64,000 nt of DNA, taken from contig NZ_CP170547.1 in the NCBI RefSeq assembly GCF_042695135.1, forward strand, positions 1,798,001 through 1,862,000. Direction: 5' to 3'. Shown here one piece after another: positions 16,258 through 25,913 of the stretch. The stretch's first letter is position 1. Each line of letters opens with the position of its first letter. The stretch comes from Epilithonimonas sp042695135 (lineage in GTDB: Bacteria > Bacteroidota > Bacteroidia > Flavobacteriales > Weeksellaceae). The translations under genes were made by a program, and so were the position numbers. A model generated the notes under the pieces. It saw only the letters and a list, made by a program, of their open reading frames with translations, had not been told where the DNA came from and did not search any database.

Positions 16258-17862
16258 CTATGGTTTAGATATAAGTTTACCAGTCTGTTGTTTGCCGTTT
16301 TTGGCTTTCAGTTGGTAGTAATATGTTCCTGCAGGAAGTTTCATTTGTAAAGTATTTGTTTTATCAGATAAAACTTTATTTACAACTCTTGAACCAGCTG
16401 CATTGAATATTGTAAGATTTGATCCCAGATCTGCATCAACTAAATTTACATTAAGAACTGATGTGAAGGGATTTGGATAAAAATTAGCCTGATTGTTGAC
16501 AGTAGAAGAACCTACTGCTAAGGTTGCCGGATTACATCCTGCCGTCATTGTGGCATTGATGCTTGCAGTTGCAACCGCTCCTGTTGTACTAAGAACACGA
16601 CCTTCGATCTCTACACCTGTATTCAGATTGATGGCGCCGTTATTTCCGATTACAGTTCCTTTGAAACTTGCATAATCATTAAGGCTGATAGCACCGTCCA
16701 CTTTCCAGAATACATTTTTTGCCTGAGCGCTGTTTTGCAATTCTACAGAAGCAAAAGTGCTTGTAGATAATGCGCCTACAATTTTTATTACGAAAACTGC
16801 ATCTGCATTTCCCTGAGCGTTTAATATCACTTTTCCGTTTAGAACTGTTGCTGCATTTAACAGATAAGTGTGTGGCGTAAGCACAAGATCCTGTCCGAAT
16901 GCTGCCGGATAAAGCAACTCGATATCAGTTGGCAAAGTGTTTAGATAAGTGTAAACTGTTCCAAGATCCAATGCACAGATTGCTGTTGCCTGATCGGGAT
17001 TTGAGTGGATCTTTCCGGTTACTTTAAGTGGGTCAAAACCAGTTGTAAGTCCAACATTGGAGCCTATATCACCCACGACTGTGGAAACTCCGGAGTTAGT
17101 AACTGTACCACTTCCCGTAAAAATCGTAAAACAAGCTACAGATTTCAGTACCGGTGCTGCAGGACCAGTCAAAACTGGAGATCCGCATCCGATCGGTTTT
17201 GTCACGGTAACGCCAGAAACAGTAACTGCACCAGTAGTTGAAAGCGCACGACCTTCAATTATAACACCACTGTTGAGAACTATTGCTGCATTGTTTGCGA
17301 TAACGGTTCCTTTCATCTGTGTGTTTGTGCCAAGATCTACAAGGCCTTCTATTTTCCAGAAGACGTTACATGCAACTGCTCCGTTTGTAAGGATAACTTT
17401 AGAACCAGAAGTAGAAGAGAAAGCACCCTGAATTTTGAAAATAAATACAGCGTTTGGGTTTCCCTGGCCGTCAAGCGTTAACGTATTGTCAAGAGAAGCG
17501 CTTTGTCCGATAGAATAAGTTCCCGCCGTGAGTATCTGTCCATTTCCCAAAAGTGGAGCCGGGAAAAAATTGGGTATGGCAGCATTAAGCTGATTATACG
17601 CTATGGTCAATGAAGCAGCTGCACTTGCAGTAGCGCCATTGGAGTCGTTCATCACACCATCTACGTTTCCGAAATTGGTGCTGGAACCAACGTTTGTACC
17701 AACATCTCCCGTAATGTGGGATAATCCGGTGTTGCTGACAGCGCCGTTTGCTGTGTACAATGCAAAATTGGAAGTTGTTCCCAAAACCGGCGCTTGGGCC
17801 ATTGCTTTAGTAGCAAAAAAGACCGAGGTAGACATAACTACCATGTGTAAAAGTTTTTTCAT
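16258..17862 (-). CDS. Secreted protein with two ice-binding-like (DUF3494) domains and a T9SS sorting domain
   Basis: 534 residues with a signal peptide (cut after about residue 22, KAMAQA). Two DUF3494 domains follow in tandem (about 26-225 and 237-445). Each shows NxxFALxTxxG...SxxxGDVGxNxG, the TxxxGxYxxxxxxxLxxTLxLDGQGNxxAVFIFKI block and a closing GRALSTTGAVT. Near residue 458 a type IX secretion sorting domain begins (NFYPNPFTSVLNVNL, ending in LKAKNGKQQTGKLISKP). DUF3494 proteins bind ice in several cold-adapted organisms but also act as adhesins, so ice binding is a reasonable but untested prediction. It should be secreted through the outer membrane. It is followed by a strong terminator. 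Confidence 0.92.
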   Translation of the reverse strand: MKKLLHMVVMSTSVFFATKAMAQAPVLGTTSNFALYTANGAVSNTGLSHITGDVGTNVGSSTNFGNVDGVMNDSNGATASAAASLTIAYNQLNAAIPNFFPAPLLGNGQILTAGTYSIGQSASLDNTLTLDGQGNPNAVFIFKIQGAFSSTSGSKVILTNGAVACNVFWKIEGLVDLGTNTQMKGTVIANNAAIVLNSGVIIEGRALSTTGAVTVSGVTVTKPIGCGSPVLTGPAAPVLKSVACFTIFTGSGTVTNSGVSTVVGDIGSNVGLTTGFDPLKVTGKIHSNPDQATAICALDLGTVYTYLNTLPTDIELLYPAAFGQDLVLTPHTYLLNAATVLNGKVILNAQGNADAVFVIKIVGALSTSTFASVELQNSAQAKNVFWKVDGAISLNDYASFKGTVIGNNGAINLNTGVEIEGRVLSTTGAVATASINATMTAGCNPATLAVGSSTVNNQANFYPNPFTSVLNVNLVDADLGSNLTIFNAAGSRVVNKVLSDKTNTLQMKLPAGTYYYQLKAKNGKQQTGKLISKP

Positions 17863-18163
17863 AAAAACAAATAATTAATATGAAATTTAATTATTTCATA
17901 TTAATTATACTATGTTATAATCGTGCCAATATATTTTTATTTTTATTTTATTGATATTAAATATTCAATATTTATTAAAATAATTAAAATAAAAATGTAT
18001 ATTTTTTAAGAATAATTTAAAATTTAATTAAGTTAAAAATTTTTATTTATGATAATATTTTAATGAATTATTATAATTTTAAAATAGGGATAATGTCTTC
18101 TGGTATCTTTACTGATGATATTCGCACAATTTTTGTTAGTCTGAGATTCTAAAAAATAAATTA
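17863..18163. other. AT-rich intergenic region between divergent genes
   Basis: About 300 bases, extremely AT-rich, with repeated TTTATTTTTATT and TTAATTA runs. It must hold promoters for the secreted ice-binding-like gene (leftward) and the lipoprotein gene (rightward), but I could not find a clean TAnnTTTG box for either. Confidence 0.4.
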
Positions 18164-18811
18164 ATGAAAAAGCTGATTTTAATTTCTGGTATGTTTCTAT
18201 TGTTGTCCTGCGAAAAGAAAAATATGAAAAAGATTTCTGAAGATTTTGTTTCGGAAGATAGCGTAAGCTTAAAATCAAAGTCAGATCCGGTATTATTTAA
18301 GAAGGATTTCAGCTCAGTCGATGCGATAAGACGCCAATATAATCTTGTCAATTCTCTATTGGTTACAAAAAAACTGGATTCTGTAACTTTTGAATATGAA
18401 TGCAACGAGACGTCAGGAAATGTGACTTACTATATACAGAATGGTATTTTAAAATTAATTAAACACTTCGAGGCGGACAGTCATTTTTCTTCTGCAGTAA
18501 ATTATTTTGTGAATGACGGCAAACCTTATTTCATTTTTACAGATGAAACGGTCTGGAGTTTTGATGGCGGAACACCCGAAAAGCCGGAAACAAAAGATGA
18601 GGTGACTGAACAGCGTTTTTACATTATAGACAATGAATCTGTCAAGTGTCTTGAGAAAAAATATACTTTAAAATCAAATTCTTCCAGTAATCCGAAACCC
18701 GAAAATATTCCGAATAAAGAAATGAAGAGCTGTTCTATTGCTGATTTGCAGAAGACTTTTGATTTGCTGATGAAAAATAAAGACAGGAAAGGAAAAATTG
18801 GATGTCTATAA
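18164..18811 (+). CDS. Hypothetical lipoprotein
   Basis: 215 residues. The N-terminus is a lipoprotein signal with lipobox LLLSC (Cys about 17) followed by EKKNMKK. The mature part is mixed alpha/beta and hydrophilic, with SVTFEYECNETSGNVTYYIQ in the middle and a C-terminal Cys. No family is recognised. It stands alone and is followed by a bidirectional terminator shared with the next gene. Confidence 0.75.
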   Translation: MKKLILISGMFLLLSCEKKNMKKISEDFVSEDSVSLKSKSDPVLFKKDFSSVDAIRRQYNLVNSLLVTKKLDSVTFEYECNETSGNVTYYIQNGILKLIKHFEADSHFSSAVNYFVNDGKPYFIFTDETVWSFDGGTPEKPETKDEVTEQRFYIIDNESVKCLEKKYTLKSNSSSNPKPENIPNKEMKSCSIADLQKTFDLLMKNKDRKGKIGCL

Positions 18812-18825
18812 AATATTAAGCAAAA

Positions 18826-18850
18826 AAAAGCCCGAATTGCTCGGGCTTTT
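18826..18850. terminator. Bidirectional intrinsic terminator
   Basis: AAAAGCCCGA, loop ATTGC, TCGGGCTTTT, between convergent genes. Confidence 0.85.
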
Positions 18851-18868
18851 AAATATTTAAATAGATTC

Positions 18869-19456
18869 TTAATCTTCATCATCTTCTTCGAAAACGTCGT
18901 TATAACCGTCTTCTTCCTCATCGTCATTAAAATCATCATCCTCATCCTCAAAACTTGTAGCTTTGAACTCTGATTCGAAGTCTCCAAAATCATCATCCAT
19001 AAAAGGTAATGCAGAATTTTTGTTTTTTCCGTTGACAGATGATCCTGTTTTGCTAGGCGCTTTCAACGGGACATTACCAAATCTGTAAACGGTGATTGGA
19101 TAATTAACTGCCGGTTTTTCATCAATGATCTCTAAAAGTTCACAATAGAAATCCCAAAGATCTATAAACCCGTACTGGAATCTCATTTTTTCCCCAACCG
19201 CAGGGAAACCTTCCGGGAGATAGATGTCAGACATTATCTCGCCATCGCCGTCATCACTTAAGTCTTCCAGAGGAATCGGGCGGCCTTCGTTCCATTCGTC
19301 ATCAGAAAAATAAAAAGAAGACAACTCTTCACCTGGTAAACTGAACGCGCTTTTGATGCCCAGATGCAGATTCCAAAGTGTCTGTTTTTCTTTCACCTCG
19401 ATGTCTCTGAAGATGGTATCCTTTGCGTCTAGAATTACTCTTATCTTATAAACCAT
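18869..19456 (-). CDS. Plasmid pRiA4b ORF-3-like protein
   Basis: 195 residues. The first 130 form a pRiA4b ORF-3/IS1096 TnpR-like domain: MVYKIRVILDAKDTIFRDIEV, then LWNLHLGIKSAF, FYFSDDEWNEG and MRFQYGFIDLWDF. The last 50 residues are strongly acidic (runs of D and E), an unusual tail that could mimic nucleic acid or buffer basic partners. Despite the name, the family is a chromosomal conserved protein in many Bacteroidota, and its function is unknown. A -7 box is at 19496-19503. Confidence 0.82.
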   Translation of the reverse strand: MVYKIRVILDAKDTIFRDIEVKEKQTLWNLHLGIKSAFSLPGEELSSFYFSDDEWNEGRPIPLEDLSDDGDGEIMSDIYLPEGFPAVGEKMRFQYGFIDLWDFYCELLEIIDEKPAVNYPITVYRFGNVPLKAPSKTGSSVNGKNKNSALPFMDDDFGDFESEFKATSFEDEDDDFNDDEEEDGYNDVFEEDDED

Positions 19457-19495
19457 TCTTGTTTTACTTTATCTTTATTAGCTTGATTAATGTTG

Positions 19496-19503
19496 CAAAT
19501 ATA
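19496..19503 (-). promoter_or_regulatory. -7 box of the pRiA4b ORF-3-like gene
   Basis: TATATTTG on the minus strand, exact TAnnTTTG, with the start codon about 39 bases downstream. Confidence 0.45.
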
Positions 19504-19587
19504 AAACAAATGAAATTCCATAAAAATTTCTTGTAAATTTTTTTTAAAAAAATATTTTTATAAATTCAGCGATTTGAGCGTCCGGAA

Positions 19588-20682
19588 TTAATCGATGAAA
19601 GTTGCTCTGTTTTTCTTGATCTTTTCAATGGAAGCTTTGCCTAATTTGAATTTGAATTTGGTCCCGGAAAGATAAACGCTTTCTACAGTTATCGTCTGTT
19701 TATGGGCTTCCATAATGTGTTTTACGATAGCAAGTCCAAGTCCGGATCCGCCTTCTTTTCGATTTCTGCTGGATTCTACACGATAAAAACGCTCGAAGAT
19801 CCTTGGCAGATTTTCCGGTTTTATTCCCATTCCGTTATCTTCTACAGAGATATGAATACTTTTTGTACCTTCTCTCGTAGAAACTATGATCTGCGCTTCC
19901 TCGCGGTTAGCATATTTTACAGCATTGGAAATTAAATTAATCAGAACCTGCGAGATCTTCTGCTTATCCGCAAACACAAATAATTGTGATTGGGTCGTCT
20001 GCAGCTGCATCGTCATGGATTGTCTTTCTGCTTCCATTTCCAGAAGATCAAATATTTCCTGGATCAAATGATTAATGTCAAAAGTGCTGTATTTCAGATT
20101 GATCTGTCCGGATTCGAAACGGTTGATCATATCCAGATCTTTAACGATATTCAGTAATCTCTCAACAGAACTATCGATTCTTTGAAGATATTTATCTCTG
20201 ATGTTAAGATCTTCTACACCGCCGTCACGCAGGGTTTCTATATAACCCTGGATAGAAAACAGTGGCGTTTTCAGTTCATGAGAAACGTTTCCGATGTATT
20301 CTTTCCGGTAATCTTCCATTTCTTTCATCAGATCAATTTCGGCATTCTTCTGGTTCATCTCGTGCATCTTTTCGCCGAGTTCTTTGAAGCCAAGATCCGT
20401 ATCATAATCGTGGATGATGTCTTCCGGAAGGATATTCGTGATTCTCCTGATTTGATTTTTACTGTAAAAACTAAACAAGAATTCTAAAACAAAATAATTG
20501 AGTATAAATAAAAACCACAGCGTGAATACCAAAAAATAATTGAAATCCTGTGTTTTGAAATAAACATCGTCTGTATAAAATTCAAACATCAAAACCACAG
20601 CTCCAACTACAGTCACCAATAAAAATGATGCTGCAGCAGATATCCAATTTATTTTTACAGAATTTCTCAATCTTATTTCCAA
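19588..20682 (-). CDS. Sensor histidine kinase (PhoR-like)
   Basis: 364 residues with two membrane helices (about 14-35 and 49-72) and a very short outer loop. The HisKA dimerisation box is VSHELKTPLFSI with the phosphoacceptor at His135. The N-box LINLISNAVKYA and G-boxes DNGMGIKP and GGSGLGLAIVKH belong to the HATPase domain. It lies 26 bases after the response regulator gene on the same strand, the order typical of PhoB-PhoR pairs. The small sensor loop suggests it senses membrane or cytoplasmic cues, or works with an accessory transporter, rather than binding a large ligand. Confidence 0.93.
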   Translation of the reverse strand: MEIRLRNSVKINWISAAASFLLVTVVGAVVLMFEFYTDDVYFKTQDFNYFLVFTLWFLFILNYFVLEFLFSFYSKNQIRRITNILPEDIIHDYDTDLGFKELGEKMHEMNQKNAEIDLMKEMEDYRKEYIGNVSHELKTPLFSIQGYIETLRDGGVEDLNIRDKYLQRIDSSVERLLNIVKDLDMINRFESGQINLKYSTFDINHLIQEIFDLLEMEAERQSMTMQLQTTQSQLFVFADKQKISQVLINLISNAVKYANREEAQIIVSTREGTKSIHISVEDNGMGIKPENLPRIFERFYRVESSRNRKEGGSGLGLAIVKHIMEAHKQTITVESVYLSGTKFKFKLGKASIEKIKKNRATFID

Positions 20683-20708
20683 AAAAAAGATTTTCTTTTT
20701 AGAAAATC

Positions 20709-21389
20709 TTAAATTACTACTAATTTATAACCTATTCCTTTGAGTGTCTGGATCGTATTGATCCCCAGCTTCTCTCTCAATCTGCGGATGTGAACATCAA
20801 TGGTTCTTTCACCAACAATCACATCGTTGCCCCAAACTCTTTCCAAGATCTCTTCTCTTTTGAACACTTTCTCCGTATTGGAGGCCAAAAGATAAAGCAA
20901 ATCAAATTCTTTTTTAGGAAGCAAAAACTCTTCTTTGGCTTTCGTTACTTTGAAATTATCTTTGTCAATGATCAAATCACCGATCTCGATATAATTCGAA
21001 TTTTCATTAGAATTAGCACCCAATTGCAAGAGCGCAGCTACTTTTGAGATCAGCACTTTTGGTTTTATCAATTTGACGATATAATCATTTGCGCCAGCCT
21101 GATAACCTGCAAGCTGAGAAAACTCCTCGCTTCTTGCGGACAAAAACACGATTAATGTTTTTTGTAACTCTTTGATCTTGCGAAGATCCTGACAAGTTTC
21201 GATGCCGTCTTTTTCGGGCATCATAACGTCTAACAAGATAAGATCCGGCAAAATCTCTTTTGCTTTCTCAATACCTTCGTTTCCGTTTCCGGCTGTGAAA
21301 ACCTGATAGCCTTCTTTTTCCAAATTGTAAGAGATGATTTCCAGAATGTCCTGTTCATCATCAATTAAAAGGATTTTTTTACGATTCAT
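20709..21389 (-). CDS. OmpR/PhoB family response regulator
   Basis: 226 residues. Receiver domain 1-120 with acidic pocket Asp10/Asp11, phospho-acceptor Asp54 (LILLDVMMPE), Thr/Ser position at SARS and Lys106. Then a winged-helix DNA-binding domain (about 130-226) with RTIDVHIRRLREKLG and LKGIGYKLV. The usual cis-proline after Lys106 is Leu here (VKLIKPK), a small departure. It is the first gene of a two-gene unit with the histidine kinase. A -7 box lies at 21408-21415. Confidence 0.94.
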   Translation of the reverse strand: MNRKKILLIDDEQDILEIISYNLEKEGYQVFTAGNGNEGIEKAKEILPDLILLDVMMPEKDGIETCQDLRKIKELQKTLIVFLSARSEEFSQLAGYQAGANDYIVKLIKPKVLISKVAALLQLGANSNENSNYIEIGDLIIDKDNFKVTKAKEEFLLPKKEFDLLYLLASNTEKVFKREEILERVWGNDVIVGERTIDVHIRRLREKLGINTIQTLKGIGYKLVVI

Positions 21390-21407
21390 TTCGATTTATT
21401 AATATGT

Positions 21408-21442
21408 CAAAATTAAAAAAAATTGAACTCTATATGACCAAA
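21408..21442 (-). promoter_or_regulatory. Promoter of the two-component operon
   Basis: On the minus strand: TTTG (21442-21439), 23-base spacer, TAATTTTG (21415-21408), then the start codon at 21389. Confidence 0.5.
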
Positions 21443-21567
21443 TGTTTAAAGTTCACACAAATTTAACATTTAAAAGCTAATAAAGCACCTTTACCGAAGC
21501 TTTTTTTGTATTGTAAGACATCAGAATTTATAAAACATATTCGTTTTATTTTTTGAGGAAATTAAGT

Positions 21568-21575
21568 TAAATTTG
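21568..21575 (+). promoter_or_regulatory. -7 box of glnS; decides its start codon
   Basis: TAAATTTG, exact TAnnTTTG. A start codon at 21573 would lie inside this box, so the ATG at 21594 is preferred. Confidence 0.6.
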
Positions 21576-21593
21576 CACCTCACGTTTGAGATT

Positions 21594-23267
21594 ATGGAAG
21601 AAGAAGAAAAAAAATCACTCAATTTTATAGAACAGATCATAGAAGAAGATCTGGAAAACGGCCTGGACTCATCTAAGCTGCGTTTCAGATTTCCGCCGGA
21701 ACCAAACGGTTATCTTCACATCGGTCATACAAAAGCAATCTGCATCAACTTCGGTTTGGGTCAGAAATACAATGCGCCTGTCAACCTTCGTTTTGATGAT
21801 ACCAATCCGGCAAAAGAAGAACAGGAATTTGTAGATTCTATAAAAGCTGACATCGATTGGCTGGGTTTCAAATATGACCAGGAATTATATACTTCCGATT
21901 ATTTTGACCAGCTTTATAAATGGGCTCTAGAACTCATCAAACAGGGAAAAGCCTATGTAGATGAGCAATCTTCAGAAGATATTACCGCTCAGAGAAAAAA
22001 TCCTTTTGAGCCGGGAGTTGATTCGCCTTTCCGCAATCGTCCAATTGAAGAAAGTCTTGAACTTTTTGAGAAAATGAAAAACGGAGAATTCGAAGAAGGA
22101 GCGATGAGTCTGCGTGCAAAAATCGATATGGCTTCCCCGAATATGAATATGCGTGATCCTGTGATGTACAGAATCCTCAAAAAACCGCACCACAGAACGG
22201 GAGAAAAATGGAAAATCTATCCAATGTACGATTGGGCACACGGAGAATCTGATTATATCGAGCAAATCTCACATTCTTTATGTTCATTAGAATTTGAGAA
22301 TCACCGTCCGCTTTACGAATGGTACCTGGATCAGGTTTATGATAATGAGAGTGTTGCACCAAAGCAGAGAGAATTTGCAAGGATGAATGTTTCTTATATG
22401 GTGACTTCCAAAAGGAAACTTCAAAGGCTGGTTCAGGAAAATATCACGACAGGTTGGGATGATCCAAGAATGCCTACGATTTCCGGATTGAAAAGAAAAG
22501 GTTATACACCAACCTCAATCAAAAATTTCATTGAAAAAGTGGGCGTTGCAAAACGTGAAAATCTGATTGATATTCAGTTGCTTGAATTCTGTGTGAGAGA
22601 AGATCTTAACAAGACTGCAACCAGAGTAATGGCTGTTGTAAATCCAGTAAAACTGATTATCGAAAATTATCCTGAAGATAAAGAAGAATGGCTGGAAACT
22701 GAAAACAATCCTGAAGATGAAAATGCGGGTACAAGACAAGTTCCTTTTTCAAGAGAAATTTACATCGAAAGAGAAGATTTTAAAGAAGAAGCAGACAAAA
22801 AATTCTTCCGACTGAAATTAGACGGAGAAGTACGTTTGAAAGCCGGATATATCATCAAAGCAGAACGTGTTGATAAAGATGCGAACGGGCAGATCACAAC
22901 GATCTATGCAACTTATGATGAAGATTCAAAGTCAGGAAGTGGAACCGAGGCAAGTCTTAGAAAAGTAAAAGGGACGCTTCATTGGGTTTCTGCAAAACAC
23001 GCGTTACCAATTGAAATCAGAACTTATGAGAGATTGTTCACAACAGAACAGCCGGATGCGGAAAAAGAAGTTGATTTTATACAATTCGTTAATCCTCAAT
23101 CATTGCAAGTGACACACGGATTTGCTGAGCCAAGCTTGAAAGATGCTACTTTGGAAGATCATTTCCAGTTCCAGAGAATCGGTTATTACATCAAAGACAG
23201 AGATTCTTCTGATGAGACTTTGGTATTCAACAGAACTGTGACTTTGAAAGATGGTTACAAACCTTAA
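21594..23267 (+). CDS. glnS: Glutaminyl-tRNA synthetase
   Basis: 557 residues from the chosen start. Class I signatures: the HIGH motif in PEPNGYLHIGHTKA and the KMSKS equivalent in VTSKRKLQRLV. The N-terminal catalytic core carries the GlnRS DDTNPAKEEQEFVDSI segment, and two C-terminal beta-barrel domains for anticodon binding follow. It charges tRNA-Gln directly in the cytoplasm, so this organism should not depend on the GatCAB route for Gln-tRNA. The upstream in-frame start at 21573 overlaps the promoter box and is rejected. It stands alone with its own terminator. Confidence 0.97.
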   Translation: MEEEEKKSLNFIEQIIEEDLENGLDSSKLRFRFPPEPNGYLHIGHTKAICINFGLGQKYNAPVNLRFDDTNPAKEEQEFVDSIKADIDWLGFKYDQELYTSDYFDQLYKWALELIKQGKAYVDEQSSEDITAQRKNPFEPGVDSPFRNRPIEESLELFEKMKNGEFEEGAMSLRAKIDMASPNMNMRDPVMYRILKKPHHRTGEKWKIYPMYDWAHGESDYIEQISHSLCSLEFENHRPLYEWYLDQVYDNESVAPKQREFARMNVSYMVTSKRKLQRLVQENITTGWDDPRMPTISGLKRKGYTPTSIKNFIEKVGVAKRENLIDIQLLEFCVREDLNKTATRVMAVVNPVKLIIENYPEDKEEWLETENNPEDENAGTRQVPFSREIYIEREDFKEEADKKFFRLKLDGEVRLKAGYIIKAERVDKDANGQITTIYATYDEDSKSGSGTEASLRKVKGTLHWVSAKHALPIEIRTYERLFTTEQPDAEKEVDFIQFVNPQSLQVTHGFAEPSLKDATLEDHFQFQRIGYYIKDRDSSDETLVFNRTVTLKDGYKP

Positions 23268-23332
23268 AATTGTAAAAAGTAGAATGTAAAATGTACAATG
23301 TGTATTTTGATTCTTAAACAAATATTAAATTG

Positions 23333-23359
23333 AAAATCAGGTAATTGCCTGATTTTTTT
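23333..23359 (+). terminator. Intrinsic terminator of glnS
   Basis: AAAATCAGG, loop TAATTG, CCTGATTTTTTTT. Confidence 0.8.
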
Positions 23360-23417
23360 TGTTTTGATGTAACAGAGTTGTTCTTTGATTTGTCTAATTT
23401 CAAGAATAACCTTTACT

Positions 23418-25829
23418 ATGAAAACGAAATTTTGCATTCTCGGATTGATCCTTTTTTTTGTTCAGATCTCTGCTCAGAAAACAATCGCATCTGACAGTAT
23501 TTCCAGAAAAAAATTACAGGCCGTTAAAAAGAATCAAACCTTAAAGATTGATGGGATTTTGGATGATGAAATTTGGAAAAATGTTCCCATTGCAACCAAT
23601 TTTGTAGAAAGACAACCCAACAACGGAAAACCACAGCCAGATAGCTTGAAAACGGAAGTCAGGTTTCTTTATGATGACACCGGATTATATATTGCCGCAC
23701 AAATGTACGATCCGGAGCCTTCCAAAATTTTAAAGGAATTAACAGAACGGGATAATATTGCGAATGATGACATATTTGGGGTTATCATCAACGGATATAA
23801 TGATCATCAGCAAAGTATGGAATTTGTTGTTACGGCTGCCGGTGTACAGTTTGATGCCAAACTGACTGATAATGAAGATGTTTCCTGGAATGGCGTTTGG
23901 TACAGCGCAGTTAAGATTAATGAAAAAGGCTGGGCTGTAGAGATGAAGATACCTTTTTTTGAACTCCGGTTTCCCAAAAAAGATATGCAGGAATTTGGAC
24001 TAAATATGATTAGACGGATCAAAAGAACCAACACGATGTATGATTGGAACCTTGTCAATAATCAAAAAGGAAATTATACTTTATACGATGGTACTCTCAA
24101 CGGGATCGAAAATGTGAAAACACCCACCAGACTTTCCTTCACCCCATATTTTTCAACCTATGTCAATAGTTTTGACGGCAAAACTGAGATGAATGTCAAC
24201 GGTGGAATGGACTTGAAGTACGGAATTAATGACGCTTTCACATTCGATATGACTTTGGTTCCGGATTTTGGACAGGCCAATTTTGACAATTCGATTTTAA
24301 ATTTAACACCTTTTGAACAACAATTCTCCGAACAACGTTCATTTTTTATGGAAGGAACAGAGCTTTTCAGCAAAGGCGATATGTTCTATTCCAGAAGAGT
24401 AGGAGGCGAGCCATCACTTTATCCAACGATTGGCGAGAATGAAACCGTGACGGAATATCCAGCGAAAGTCAAATTATTCAATGCCTTTAAAATTTCGGGC
24501 CGAACGAAAAAGGGCTTAGGGATTGGGATTTTCAATGGTGTAACTCAGAAAATGGAAGCTACCATTCGGAATAATGAAACAGGAGAAACCAGAAAAGAAA
24601 CTGTAGAACCCTGGACCAATTATAATGTTTTGGTTTTTGACCAAAGGTTTAATGGAAATTCGTCCGTTACTTTTGTTAATACAAGTACAATGAGAATTGG
24701 CGATTTTCGTGATGCCAATGCAACAGGATTATTGTGGAATATTGCCAATAAAAAGAACACCTACAACTATTTTGGGAATTTCAAAGGAAGCTGGGTGAAA
24801 GATGGTGATACGAAGTTTGGGAACAGAGGAAACCTCGGAATTGGAAAATATTCCGGGAAAAATCGTTTTGAAGTTATTGGAAATTATGTCAATAAAAACT
24901 GGGATATCAATGATTTGGGTTTTTCTACAAAGACCAATTATGCATCCTATTCAACATGGTATGGCTACAGGATTCTGCAGCCTACGAAGAATTTTAACAA
25001 TATCTATCTGAATTTCAATATGAATTATGACCATCGTCTGGAACCATTTCTATACAGCACTTTGAGATTCAATCATAACAACCAGTTTACAACGAAAAAT
25101 TTCCAGAATTTCGGAGGTGGAATAGAATTTACACCGCTTGGAGAGAATGATATCTACGAACCAAGAACGTTCGGACGACATTTGAAAGTTCCGGGCTATT
25201 TTGACAGCTGGATCTGGTTTGAAAGTGACAGTCGAAAAAAGCTTCAGTATAACATCAATATTGATTATTATGCTTATGATGAAAAGGGGAGAAATCGCGT
25301 GATTCCATCATTATATCTGCGTTACAGAGCGTCTGATAAACTTAATTTGGTTTGGCAGTTCAATCCTGTTTTCAGCAATAACGAAGTTGGTTTTGCCGGA
25401 AAAGACGGCGATCAGATTTATATGGGAAGACGTCAGCGGAATACCTATGAAAATGCGGTTACAGGACAATATACTTTTAATAATAAAATGGCTTTGTCAT
25501 TGGCTTTCCGACACTATTTTTCCGATGTTACTTACAAACAATTTTATTTGCTGAACAATGACGGAAGTCTGAACGAAAACACAACTTATAACCCGAATCT
25601 CGCAGGAACCTACAACTCCTGGAATGTTGATCTGCGATATTCCTGGTGGTTTGCGCCGGGTAGTCAGCTGACTTTGCTTTACAGAAATGCAACCAGCAAT
25701 TATCTGGATGTTTCCAGACTGAGATTCAAAAATAATTTTGATGCACTTTTCAACGAACCGATGATCAATAATGTTTCTCTCAGAATTACCTATTTCTTAG
25801 ATTATAACAGGATTAAGAATTGGTTTTAA
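23418..25829 (+). CDS. DUF5916 outer-membrane protein with N-terminal CBM9-like domain
   Basis: 803 residues from the ATG at 23418, which gives a clean signal peptide (MKTKFCILGLILFFVQISAQ); an upstream in-frame ATG would put 11 extra residues in front of it. Residues about 35-240 form a carbohydrate-binding family 9-like domain (KIDGILDDEIWKNVP). The rest is the DUF5916 region, rich in aromatic beta strands (YFGNFKGSW, RNRVIPSLYLRYRAS) and ending in ITYFLDYNRIKNWF, as an outer-membrane barrel would. Family members are abundant in Bacteroidota; the cargo is unknown. Confidence 0.88.
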   Translation: MKTKFCILGLILFFVQISAQKTIASDSISRKKLQAVKKNQTLKIDGILDDEIWKNVPIATNFVERQPNNGKPQPDSLKTEVRFLYDDTGLYIAAQMYDPEPSKILKELTERDNIANDDIFGVIINGYNDHQQSMEFVVTAAGVQFDAKLTDNEDVSWNGVWYSAVKINEKGWAVEMKIPFFELRFPKKDMQEFGLNMIRRIKRTNTMYDWNLVNNQKGNYTLYDGTLNGIENVKTPTRLSFTPYFSTYVNSFDGKTEMNVNGGMDLKYGINDAFTFDMTLVPDFGQANFDNSILNLTPFEQQFSEQRSFFMEGTELFSKGDMFYSRRVGGEPSLYPTIGENETVTEYPAKVKLFNAFKISGRTKKGLGIGIFNGVTQKMEATIRNNETGETRKETVEPWTNYNVLVFDQRFNGNSSVTFVNTSTMRIGDFRDANATGLLWNIANKKNTYNYFGNFKGSWVKDGDTKFGNRGNLGIGKYSGKNRFEVIGNYVNKNWDINDLGFSTKTNYASYSTWYGYRILQPTKNFNNIYLNFNMNYDHRLEPFLYSTLRFNHNNQFTTKNFQNFGGGIEFTPLGENDIYEPRTFGRHLKVPGYFDSWIWFESDSRKKLQYNINIDYYAYDEKGRNRVIPSLYLRYRASDKLNLVWQFNPVFSNNEVGFAGKDGDQIYMGRRQRNTYENAVTGQYTFNNKMALSLAFRHYFSDVTYKQFYLLNNDGSLNENTTYNPNLAGTYNSWNVDLRYSWWFAPGSQLTLLYRNATSNYLDVSRLRFKNNFDALFNEPMINNVSLRITYFLDYNRIKNWF

Positions 25830-25861
25830 GAAGATCATAAAATCAAAAAAATGATTGAAAC

Positions 25862-25895
25862 AAAAAACCATTTCAAATATTTGAAATGGTTTTTT
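25862..25895. terminator. Bidirectional intrinsic terminator
   Basis: Perfect 16-base arms around TA: AAAAAACCATTTCAAA and its complement. It lies between the convergent DUF5916 gene and the redox operon. Confidence 0.85.
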
Positions 25896-25913
25896 ATGGT
25901 TTATCATTCATAA

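Noticed and set aside
15869..16268. Long open frames on both strands across the minisatellite, including a minus-strand frame of NKTRFKx repeats
   Set aside because: A 21-base unit keeps several frames open at once. The minus-strand frame would start inside the terminator stem of the upstream gene, and no promoter is seen.
21573..21593. Upstream ATG for glnS
   Set aside because: It overlaps the -7 box and adds seven residues not typical of the family.
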